From Glossina fuscipes (Eukaryota; Arthropoda; Insecta; Diptera; Glossinidae): DNA of 64,000 nt. Location: contig NW_023998417.1 of NCBI RefSeq assembly GCF_014805625.2, forward strand, positions 14,746,395-14,810,394, read 5' to 3'. Below are positions 53,835 to 64,000 of the stretch, one piece after another (position 1 is the stretch's first letter; each line of letters starts with the position of its first letter). The notes beneath the pieces are model-generated. The model saw nothing but the letters and a program-made list of their open reading frames with translations. It made no database searches and was not told the DNA's origin. The position numbers and the translations under genes are program-made.

Positions 53835-56800
53835 GGCAAGACCTGTCTGACTGCCTGTGTTTCGATATTTCTCATCATCATATCTCGCATTGTTTGTCTT
53901 AGATTAAAGATCTTAGCTATTCAGTTTTATACTGAATATTGTCAGTTGTTGTGGTGTTGTTTATCATATCAATCATAGGCTTTTTCTCAAAAAAGGAAAA
54001 ACAGTTACGTTACGTTTTCCCCACATAGGTACGCGTTCCATTTTAGCTTTGCAATAAACGTTTTACGTTGCTTTCAATTACGTATTTAGTTACATATGAT
54101 ACAGAAATGCAAATCAATAACGCTGCCCAAACAAATGCTATATATTAAAAAAAGAAATTGTTTTCATACGTTAAGAAATGTAGGTGAAAAGTGTTAAAAG
54201 TCTTAATTATTTAGTAAATATCTTAATCTAAATGAGAAACAAATACGGAAGTAATGATAATTCGTTGACGTACAAGGATTGGTTAACATGAGAATTTCCT
54301 TTAATAATAAACATCTATACTAATAAAACTTGGGCGTGAAATATTCAAGTTGCAGTTTAGTTTCATTCAGAAAAAGAGAGAGCAAATGAACAAGAACTAT
54401 TTACATAGGAGAAACATGGTATATACAAAAAAAATTCGCAACGTCTCTTTCTTTCAAATGGCTTATGCCATATAGGTAAAAGATATGGATATGGAATATC
54501 GCTAGTTTGCTTTTATAGGCAAATTAATTTCGTCACAGAGAAATTTAAGAGATCTTCGAAGTCAAATGTCGGTGGAAAATTTCCACTTATGAATATTCAC
54601 GTTGATATCAGCAATTTTTTTTTGCAAAGCTCATCTAGTTTCAATAATAGAAAGTCTTTAAATATCAAAAATACCCAAAATCAAATTACCCCGAAAAAAA
54701 ATTCCGGAGCCCCGTTATTTCCGGCAATATACATTAAGAGCAAGAAGAAGGAATTCTATATACGTCATCAAAATGTTTTTCAAACAAAGATATCGCAAAA
54801 AAATGATTTATGAAAATTCACACAGATAAATCAACTGCGCAAATCAATTTTTTTTTATAAAAAAAAAAAAAAAAAAGAATCTTTAAAATGCCTACATGTT
54901 AGTAAAATTTGCAGTTTTTAGAACTAAGAATCAGATACAATAAATCTGAAAAATTTACCTATTTTTTTTCTTTCTAATTTAAAGACCCTTTTGCCTCACT
55001 TCTGAAAAATTCACGTCCTCCCTTCTCAGAGAATTCTGCAGGAATATTCTAGACTCTTCGAAATTAGCCTCGCTTGCCGAATTTTATTATACGCCCAGCT
55101 CTCATGTAGATCTCGATTTTTCTTTCAAGATATTTTCCCAATGCATTTTATACCTTCAATAATTTTTCAAATTATTTTGGCAAACCAGCCATGAAAAAAC
55201 GCTTCTCTTTTTACAAAAATTATAACAACACTTCATTTTAACTAAACAAAAAGAAAAATTTTACTTTTTCAAATTTTCACTATTTTATACTTCAACACTT
55301 TTTCACTCTTTTTAGATATGAACGACACAATTTCTCCAATACAAAATGATGAATCCAGCGTTTGCAGGTCTATTTATACCCGAAAATGCCTCATAAAAGT
55401 ACGTTCGAGAAATTTCTGTCACTACCTTTTACTCGTTTTGGCAGCTGCGCACAATCATGTTTGGTATATGCATAGTTGGCTTTATTTGTTTTTCACTCTT
55501 GTATACATAAAATGTAGTATAACAGTTTATGGTCCTTACCTAATTTATGGGTATATTAAATCGACATACGATCGAGATTATTAAAACAGCATGTTTTCAG
55601 AAATTGATTTTTAAATCACATAAGAATTACAAATAGTATAAAGTAAAATAAGTGTAAATAAAATTTATCTTATTATTAATATATAAGCACCATTCCATTG
55701 AAAATAGTTAATAAAATTGCACAAGAATATACCCTACGAGCAGACATTACAAAAAGGGGAGAGTGATTAATAAGAATATATATGCTTTATCTACAACCAC
55801 TTTATTACATTAAAGCGTACTATTAGATTGACTTGAACCGCACATTTCGGGAACGCATATAGAGTTTGATTCGGCGAGAACGAAGGCGAAAACAGAACAA
55901 TAGAGCTGTGCCTTTAGAAGAGCGCTTTGCACATATACACACACACATTTCGCTTATGGAAAAAACAAGTATTGATTTTTATGCGAAAACTATATTCTTC
56001 TCAGGCTTTAATTTTAAAAAATTGTGAAATTTATTAACCAAATCCTACCCAATATCAAAAGTAAACAATTCAGATTGCCTTCAATAGGAAGTAGACTAAA
56101 TAAGCCCCATTAGTGGAAGTAATTAAAATAAACCAACTCGTAAAATCTTAAAGCAAGTCAGTATTATAAAATGCTCCTTTTGGCCGAAAGAACAATTCAG
56201 AGCTTATCCCATTTTACTAAAATGAAATATTTGGCTTCGCATAAATTGGACTATATAGAATAAATATTATATTCCTTAAAGGTTATTCATTTCCTGAAAA
56301 TGGCTGACAATGCGTAGGATAAAAACATCTGTAACCCTAAAGCAGTACGACACAAACACGTCAAAGAAAAAAAGAGCCGTTCGCCTTATAATATTGTGTT
56401 AATGAAAGATTTCGACGCATACAAGGCGAAATTTCTAGACTTTAAAATATTGGTTCATTACTCTTACAAGGGTATCCATCGTTTGCATTCATTTATATAG
56501 ATGAGACATAAATTCATAAACATATGTACAAACATATACATATCTTCATTTTCGAAAATACACACCACACATAAAATCGGTGGTATTGATTTTTCCAAAT
56601 TAAACATAAATTTACTTCGTCAGCTTTTAATCCCTTGCCATTTCGAATTAAATTTTCATTTCATTTACTTAAACAATATTCATAAATAAGTGAATGCAGT
56701 TCTAAGCGCATATGAATCTTTTTCCAAGCATTAATAAAAATCCGAGAATTTTCTCTTTTTCGCCAATCAATGTATGTAGTGTTGTCTCATTTCAAACGAA

Positions 56801-58116
56801 AGATTATTCGTTTGGCTGTTCGCCATAGGTAGGATTTTCTCTTACCGTCCGTCGTTACCGTATAAAATCGTTAATAAAATTGTTATGCATTAGATGAAAT
56901 AGATATAATGTTTTTATGATTTTCGGCAGTGTTTCCCAACATACAAACTAAGAAACGTGCCAAACGGATATGTTTCAATATTCGAACTGTAAGAAACGCT
57001 ATAAAGCCTGCAAATTTTTCAAATATTTTTTATATATTTCAACTGAAATATGTTAAAGATATACATTAATTCTTTGCCAACTTTCCATAACTCTATATTT
57101 GTCTTGTTTATTTGTTTATTTATCAATTTACTTTTATATGAAACTGGAAAAAAATCTGAATGAAAACTTAGTTAATAGTTTATTAATTAAACTTTAACTA
57201 TTTTTAATAAAAGTTTGTACGAAATTTTTTAAAATTTATTAAAATTAATTTATTGAGAAATTTTTATTTTCAAAGAAATGGGTAAATTTTTAATAGGATT
57301 AAAATTTGCGGTTTTTGGAAGCTTTGGGGATAAAATTTTAATATTTTTTTGTTCATTTATTAGAATCTTTCCATTTTGACGTTTGGAAAATTTCGTTTGA
57401 TTTCGGCTACCATATTTCCACTTACACTAGTTTTAGTACATCAAATGCGGATATCCGTAATATTCACAAGAGTTTATGATAGATCCATCCTCTGTCATAT
57501 TAAATGATCATATAGGAGATACTATGAAAATTGTATAAGTTTTGAAAACGAAACTAAATCAAGAAATGTCTTAGGTTACACCCGATGTGATATTTTTATT
57601 TAGGATACATTAGATAATAGCATAATTAAACTGTTTTGGATTAAATATGCTCCGATTTGTTAGCTTTACATAAGTTGATTGACAACATTTTCATTTCATT
57701 TTATAATTGCAAATTTTTAAATGTAAACATAATATATTCTAAAATTTTCAATAAACTAAAGTCAAACGAAACGATAAATTTTTGTAAAATACATCATATC
57801 ACCTTTTTTCCTTGGCTTACATACAAGTAAGTGTCGTATAACTCTATACGTGATAATATGCCCTATAATAACGCAACGTAACGGGAATTAAGCAAAACAA
57901 TAGTAACATATCGACATAAATTTTGCTCTAAGACCGTATCTTTCATTAGTGTGCTCATCTCTAGCTTTATGCCTTGTATTCTTTGAAATCAAGCTGCCCG
58001 TTATCGTTCTTCTAAGCGGTAGAATTGAAAAAATTTGCCGGGCACACGAGATCAAACAAACAAAAAAAAGTTCCAGGTGTATTTTTCAAAAGCAGGCTGG
58101 TAAATTTCTATTATGT

Positions 58117-58452
58117 CATTTAAAATTTTAGAAAAAATAATTATACAAAAAAAAAATTAACAAATTGCAGGCATTTAGAAAATCAAGTAATTTTCCCTGA
58201 AGTAAACACAGAAAATAAAGAAATTTTTTTACGAATAACAATAGCAACTTAAGAGGAGAGAGAGTGAAAGTGCAAATCGGTTAAAAACAGTCAATAAAAA
58301 GAAAGCGATAACAGCAGCTGTGGTGCGTTGCATATATTAGAAAAAAAGCAAAAGAAAAAGGATAAGAGCGCAAGAAGGAGTTGTGGATAACTTCAAGGGA
58401 AATTGATTGCTACAAGAGTTGAATTTCATAGAGAAAGCTGTAGTTGTTTGAA
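58117..58452 (+). promoter_or_regulatory. Probable 5' leader region of Cyclin B3
   Basis: About 335 nt without a single ATG on the plus strand, ending at the ATG at 58,453. It is A- and purine-rich, as fly leaders often are. In DNA of this composition an ATG would be expected several times, so its absence fits an untranslated leader. A pyrimidine-poor acceptor-like aaattgcag at about 58,160-58,168 could end a leader intron. The transcription start was not identified. Confidence 0.5.
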
Positions 58453-59470
58453 ATGGCNNNNNNNNNNTTCGCAAATGCTACAAAAGCAGCTAAAAACAGA
58501 ATTCCTTAGTCCAGCGTTGCCTGAAGAGACAGAGACAGCTGAAGTGCAGCCAAAAATGCCTCCTGTCGGTGTGGAGGATTTTGATAAAGCCAATTGGAAT
58601 GATCCGTTTCAGGTGTCACACTATGCCATGGATATATTTAATTATTTAAAGGCCCGAGAGGCTGAATTCCCGATAGACGATTACATGAAGCGCCAAGTGC
58701 ATTTGTCTAAATGGATGCGTGCTCTGCTTGTGGACTGGATGGTGGAAGTTCAAGAAACATTCGAACTTAATCATGAAACTTTGTATTTAGCGGTAAAAGT
58801 GGTCGATTTGTTCTTGTGCAAAGTTGTTATCAATAAGGACAAGCTGCAATTATTGGGAGCGTCCGCTCTATTTATAGCGTGCAAATTCGACGAGCGCACA
58901 CCACCATTAATTGAGGACTTCTTATACATTTGTGATGGTGCTTACAAGCATGAAGAACTAATACATATGGAGATGTGCACTTTGCGAACTATTGACTATG
59001 ATCTCGGAATACCTCTTTCTTATCGTTTCTTGCGACGTTATGCTCGATGTGCAAAAATAGCCATGCCTACACTTACTTTAGCTCGCTACATATTGGAGTT
59101 GTCTTTGATGGATTATGATACCATTGCTTTTAGCGACTCTAAAATGGCCGCAGCCGCTTTGTTCATTGCCCTGCGATTGGTTGGTGAAGAGGAAGCATGG
59201 AATGCCACTTTAGAATACTATTCTGGTTATAAGTTAATGGATTTTGGAGAAATTGTACCAGTATTAAATGAGGGATTGCATCGTAAACCGAAAGGCACCA
59301 TCAAAACCATACGCAGCAAATATTCACATAAAATATTTCATGAGGTAGCCAAAGTGGCATTGATGACTACTGAAGAACTTTTTGAAAACAATTTAGACTT
59401 GGCTTCATATTCAATGAGTGCACCTATTAATACATTAAAGAAAGCAGAAGGTGGAGGAGACGCTTCGTAA
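58453..59470 (+). CDS. CycB3: Cyclin B3, interrupted by an assembly gap that removes most of the N-terminus
   Basis: Mitotic cyclin that binds Cdk1 and acts in the nucleus during mitosis; in flies it is also known to promote anaphase in female meiosis. After the gap (58,458-58,467) one open frame runs to TAA at 59,468-59,470, 333 residues without an intron. It contains the N-terminal cyclin fold with MRALLVDWMVEVQETF (from 58,715; family hallmark MRxxLxDW), the ALFIACKFDE and YEE-like segments, and the C-terminal fold with RFLRRYAR, LARYILELSLMDY and KYSHKIFHEVAKV. Pre-fold NDPFQVSHYAMDIFNYLK is typical of B3. The first ATG (58,453, ATGGC) lies 2 nt before the gap and is the likely start. It is out of frame with the coding part if the gap were really 10 bases, so the gap must be wrong in length. 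Fly Cyclin B3 is well over 500 residues, so roughly 200 or more residues, including destruction motifs, are missing. A retrocopy is less likely because of the leader before the gap. Confidence 0.96.
58458..58467. other. Assembly gap (10 N) inside Cyclin B3
   Basis: Ten N directly after ATGGC and before coding sequence that is already well inside the protein. The length is a placeholder; N-terminal exon sequence and possibly one or more introns are lost. Confidence 0.95.
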
Positions 59471-59996
59471 GACTCACAAATATTACTAATACCTATTAAA
59501 AACAAAAGGAAAAAAAGCATGTTGTGCCCAAATATTGAAAAAGAAAAGAAACGCAAAACTAGTTCAAATCTTGATTTTTATATATAAGATATTAGAATTT
59601 CTCCTTTATTATCTAAATGTTTGTATTTTTTATTTAAATTTAATCAATTACTCTGATATCTTTTCGTTTGTTACCCTTTTTATTTCATTACGCTGCTTTA
59701 CAACTATCCTTGCTATCACATCCCTCTCAATGTTGCTTTTTATTTAGTAATATTTAGTACGCTTTTATTCCAAACCGCTTCATTAAATTTAGTAAATAGA
59801 AGTTTGTTAAAAATTGACTTGACAGTGTCTTATGCACAGACTTCTCTTTATAAACAAACTCGTCTGTTCTTAGATTGATCGGCGGAGCAAATTTCCAATT
59901 CTTTCATTTCACTCTAACCTCATTATCACGACTAACCCCCTTCTCCCGATCATTACACATAAGTACATAAGCCGTAAGAAGGAAAGATATTTTGTT

Positions 59997-60002
59997 AATA
60001 AA
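59997..60002 (+). terminator. Probable polyadenylation signal of Cyclin B3
   Basis: AATAAA 527 bp after the stop codon. An ATTAAA variant at about 59,782 is an alternative, closer site. Confidence 0.4.
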
Positions 60003-60635
60003 AATCATTATAACGTGTACTCAATGCGGGAACTTTTACTTGATTTTATAAAATTGCAAATGCGTTTTCATTAGTTTCTACCTTGAATCTAATGAACAGG
60101 CATTCTGTTCGTGTCGTTGAGATTTAAATTGCCATTTTATTTTTTCATATATACTTTCATATGTACTTTCGCACATGCTGCTGCATATTTTTCATATTTT
60201 TTGAAGAGCGTGTTTTAAATATTTTTTTGCTTGCTTTTTTTATTTTATTATCTCCTTTTTGTTTTCCTTAAGGAATTTCCTATATTTTACATTTAGTTAT
60301 TTTTCTGTTCCTTCTTTTTTTGAGTAATAAAATTTTTCCACTTGATCAAATATTTCTTTTGATTTAGATAGAGACCTAAGAAAATTGCCTAAGCATACGT
60401 CAAAGGGAATCGTGCTTCATTTGGATACTTTTTAACACAACATATTGCTCGTTTTATGTTTTTTAACTTGTAACGCGTAAGGAATAGAGTCCATTTTGCT
60501 TTTCAGAACAGAGGAGTTCCGTATGTGTGGTTGTGTCCTTTGAACGATGCGCCCGCTAACGGAAAATTCCAATATTCTTCTCAAGTTTAAAGCCGATATC
60601 TTAATTTTTGGTGCGAGAAGAAACAGTCAATAAAA

Positions 60636-60691
60636 GACAGATGCATAGACGGACGGACGTGGCTGTGCTACTGATCGCGATTATATACTAC
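60636..60691. repeat. Possible fragment of a dispersed calyptrate-fly repeat
   Basis: The word gacggacggacgtggct, followed by a tgatc..gattatatact stretch, resembles from memory a dispersed fly repeat with acggacggacatggct and a downstream gatc..tatatact. No boundary was seen. It may belong to the same family as the hairpin at 61,921. Confidence 0.3.
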
Positions 60692-61162
60692 ATTGTACAT
60701 AGTTTATACATGTGCAAGGGAGCGAAATAGCTTCCGAGAGGCCTTTCAAATTTCAATTATATCGAAATTGGCCAAGTGGTCCCCAGCAATCATTTTGGAA
60801 TCACGAACACAGAAGAGAAGCTTCATTGTTGATACACAGACTGATGTTTAAATACAATGAACTGACAAATTTTTGTGTGCCCAATCCAAGTGTTTCCCAC
60901 AAATGTTGGATAATTTCTCTTTGTGTTTAGAGCAGGGAACAACAAATCGCTATTAAGCTGTTTTGATTGCATGCTTAATATTTCATGGAAATTTCTCGCT
61001 GCCATAAAGAGGTTATACATAAGCTACTCAAACATCCTATTTAAAGTCGTGCTAGAGATCTTGCATTTACTGCAATTACATTTCAATGGGATGTCTGCAC
61101 ACTGTGTCCTTTTTAGATGCAGACATCTTTTGGCGCAATGCAAGGCGAAATATTAAGGACGC

Positions 61163-61185
61163 TTTTTTTTTTTTTTTTTTTTTTT
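61163..61185. repeat. T homopolymer
   Basis: A run of 23 T. Confidence 0.9.
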
Positions 61186-61916
61186 GTAAACTATATCAAG
61201 AGACAACGCCTTTCCCAATTCCGAGAGCCTAATTTGCCAATGTGGATGGTCAGGTCCTTGTCAAACAAACCGGACAGGTTGATATTTTTGCTTTATATAA
61301 AAACAAAAAAAATATTTCCAAAAGAATTTTCTGTATAATGTATTATGAGACGGTTGTTATTCATATTCTGCTTACATTTCCGTTTAGCTGAAGGCTGTTC
61401 TTCAACTAAGCCATAGTACGTATGCAGTACATATGCATGCAAACTATTGTTTGTTTGTCTGTAGAAAAATGGTTTTGCAACATTTCAGTTGACTGACTGA
61501 CTCATATAATGAAACGTAGAGAAATTGATATATTTTATGAAGTTTAATGGACTTTGTTGTCCAACCCTTACGTGCTAGTATATAAATCAAAAGGGTAGAT
61601 TAGAAAGAGTTATTTAGTCGAGAACATTTGCATAAATGTTGATATTTCTGATTATACAAACTAAACGTAATGAAATTGGAAATTACTTCAACTGCTTTGT
61701 AGTCTGGAAATGAGTTTAAGTGATTGGATGAATGAAAATTGACATTCCCGAAATTAACCGAAAGGGAGCACGAATTCCTTATTATTAAAGTATTGCTTAC
61801 TTCAAACCAAATCAAAAATCACTCACCGATTTTGTAGACATTGCTCAGTTTGGTAAATCATATGGTTTTTTTCTTTGTCTATGCAAGCATAAAATGAAAA
61901 GGACAAATAAACAAAT

Positions 61917-61942
61917 TATAGTCGGGCAAGGCCGACCATACA
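61917..61942. repeat. GTCGG/CCGAC hairpin, possible dispersed-repeat fragment
   Basis: ttatagtcgggcaaggccgaccata contains a 5-bp inverted repeat, GTCGG (61,921-61,925) and CCGAC (61,932-61,936), with a 6-nt spacer. A near-identical motif (tatagtcgg...ccgaccata) is, as I remember, common in dispersed repeats of calyptrate flies. The rest of such a repeat is not evident here. Confidence 0.4.
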
Positions 61943-64000
61943 ACAATTCGTCTCGTACAACGATTCATTCATTTTCGTGACAATACGCCAAAAATAGTGA
62001 AAAATAGTAAAAAAAAATATGCAAGAAGCCGAACAGAAAGTTAGCTCCAAATTGTTCTTCAAAACGGATGATTTTCACGAAATTTCTCCTCCCCAGAAAA
62101 AGTGCAACAAGTTCTTCCAATATTTGGAGAACTCGAAAATAGGGATAAAAGGCGGAATTAATAAAAAATAATTGTGGATAAGTGAAATTCTGGAAGATGA
62201 ATATGTATGTATGTGTGTGTAATGTGCGCCGTTTGCTTTTTGGAAGTACGTGCGAATGTTGTGTGCTTAGAATGCATACATGCGTGTACATACGACGAAT
62301 TGTAAGCCTTTAAGAGTTTATGTATGAAGCACAAAAGTGCGCTGAGAAGCAAGTATCAAGCAACTCAGATCATTTTCATTTCACTCTACATATACGCAAT
62401 TTTTATTCTATATATATGCAACATAAAGGGCAACTGGAAAATAACGTAGTCTCTTAAGAGTGAGAATAAAAACTGTCGTTAAATGGAGACTTTTATTTGC
62501 TTATTAGTCGGGATAAGAGATATGTATAAAAAAGTTGTTTTGTAGTAATATATGTTCTTGTGACCTGAAACACTTGTGGCGCTACTTAATATTACAAAGT
62601 ACTAAGCCAAGTGGCCTTGGCATCTGCACGCTCACGAATTCATATTCGATTCAATTCATATGAATGAAAAAGGACTTGTAGTTACAAACAAATGCAACTG
62701 GGGAATGAAGTCTATCGTTAGGCGCTTTACTTCATTCAATGTTTTAAGATTTTTATTGTCTTGAATATTTTTGAATATTAATCTGACAATAGTCTAGAAA
62801 CTAGTCTGCGGCAAAGAGTTTCTAATTTTACATTCAACGTATTCGGGTCGCCAAGAGTATGCATGCCCAGTGCAAGTAGTCACCAACGGTCATTTCATAC
62901 GTGTATCCAACATGATGAACATAAAGCACAAAAATTGATTCATGTTTGCTATCAAAATTAGTTTTGTTTGGGAAGTAAAAGCAATCTCTCTCTATTCTAT
63001 AGATTTCTATGCCCAAAATCTTCTCATTTACATACAATTACAAACGTACATAAGTGCACACAACATGTCATAAAATTGATTATTAATTTAAAAGCATAGC
63101 GAGTTAGGTGTACTTTACATTAATTTAAATTACTTGCATTTAAATTAAATCGAAGTGAGACACACACAACCATTGAATGTTTGCATTCCCTTAATATTTC
63201 AAATGTTGACTTGACTTTTGTTGACCCGGAGTTCCCTTTCTAGTGCAGGTAACCGTATCTTTTGGGAAGATTTTCATTACTTAAATTGACTGTACTCTCT
63301 TGGACTGGTACTGGCACATGGCAAATAGGGAAAGATGATCCTGGTCCTCATACCGATAGCGATAGCGATACTGCTTGTACGAATAAACTCACGATTATAT
63401 ACGCATGTGTGTATTTGATAATTCGTTTTAAAAGTAATTTCACTAACACGATTAATACAAAACTTATCTGATATGAACTTGTTTAGGCGAGATTTAGGCG
63501 AGAACTTGCGAGTGCAAGATGCAAGAGTGTGCCTGATTTGCTCAACTTAGTCTTTACCAATTTATTTACATATACATACATAATATCTCAATCTTCTCAT
63601 ATCATTAATTATGCAACCACATATGCCACGTATGCTAAAGATGAACATTTAAATGAAAATTAAATTTTCATTAGTAAACACAATCTCCATTAGATTAACT
63701 TTATGAGATGTGTGCATATTTGCTTATTTGCTTATGTGCACGGCGCAAAAATGCGAAGGAAATTGAGAAACAAGAAAAGATGTTATATTTATATTTACTT
63801 TAATTTTATCACTAAGTTTTAGTCAAACTCGTATTATTTGCATAACAAATATTCTTATATGCAAAGAAGGAAGATTTGCTATTTGTGTGTTTATGTGCAG
63901 CAAAACAAATATTCACAAATATGCACGAGAATTAATTTGCGAAATGTAGCGTGCAGCACTTAATCAATATAAATTTAATGATAATCGTATTCGCTGCAAA

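Larger units (their letters stand above)
41361..58116. other. AT-rich non-coding block
   Basis: No supported gene on either strand. Contents are AT-rich unique sequence, homopolymers (listed), a short (AAT)n tract near 43,361-43,386, a (TA)n tract near 49,150-49,170 and an isolated G/C run at 45.77 kb. Open frames of 60-90 codons near 44.3, 45.7, 50.4 and 55.4 kb show no recognised motif and no partner exons. Confidence 0.6.
60003..64000. other. AT-rich non-coding block downstream of Cyclin B3
   Basis: No recognised gene. It contains a T homopolymer at 61,163-61,185, a (GATAGC)n run of under three units at 63,355-63,370, and two possible dispersed-repeat fragments listed separately. Open frames up to 108 codons have no motif I recognise. 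Confidence 0.6.

Noticed and set aside
58403..58452. Start of Cyclin B3 at 58,403 giving an N-terminus MIATRVEFHRES
   Set aside because: The codon is TTG, not ATG, and the frame joins the cyclin only across ten N of unknown true length. The first ATG is at 58,453.

Overview
This is nuclear DNA from a higher fly (Diptera). It is strongly AT-rich, with long homopolymer runs, many di-, tri- and tetranucleotide microsatellites, short introns with ordinary GT..AG ends, and four assembly gaps (three of 10 N, one of 100 N). The two recognisable protein genes look like Drosophila-type proteins. Two short fragments near 60.6 kb and 61.9 kb resemble, from memory, a dispersed repeat of calyptrate flies. 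A tsetse or muscid-like fly is a reasonable guess, but the sequence alone does not fix the genus.

Layout. (1) 1-24,578: no supported exon. The block holds AT-rich DNA, dense simple repeats, a perfect 10-bp inverted repeat (8.05 kb), a 47-nt T run (9.35 kb) and a diverged 58-bp direct repeat (20.1/20.3 kb). It may be 5' intron or upstream DNA of the gene that follows. (2) 24,579-27,185, plus strand: the last eleven coding exons of a cysteine-rich, probably secreted or cell-surface insect protein of the DUF7042/DUF7043/DUF7045 type. Reading phase agrees at every junction (586 residues recovered); one intron needs a GC donor. The protein has two RSRR furin-type sites and a hydrophobic C-terminus, and directly after its UGA stop comes a 103-codon open extension in the same frame. 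(3) 27.8-39.0 kb: AT-rich DNA with simple repeats, a ~71-bp direct duplication, a 34-bp tandem duplication and a 23-bp minisatellite. (4) 39.0-41.4 kb: a cluster of decayed DNA-transposon pieces on the minus strand (two Tc1-like fragments and one mariner-like fragment), then a tRNA-Ser(GCU)-like relic. (5) 41.4-58.1 kb: AT-rich DNA with no supported gene. (6) 58.1-60.0 kb, plus strand: Cyclin B3. Its leader and probable start codon lie before a 10-N gap; after the gap come 334 codons carrying both cyclin folds. The gap almost certainly hides the long N-terminal region with the destruction motifs. (7) 60.0-64.0 kb: AT-rich DNA with possible dispersed-repeat fragments.

The two genes share a strand but are 31 kb apart, and nothing in the sequence links them functionally. 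The observations most worth following are the in-frame post-stop extension of the DUF7042-type gene, which could switch a short C-terminal anchor into a transmembrane segment with a charged tail, the paired furin sites, the GC-AG intron, and the collapsed gap in Cyclin B3.
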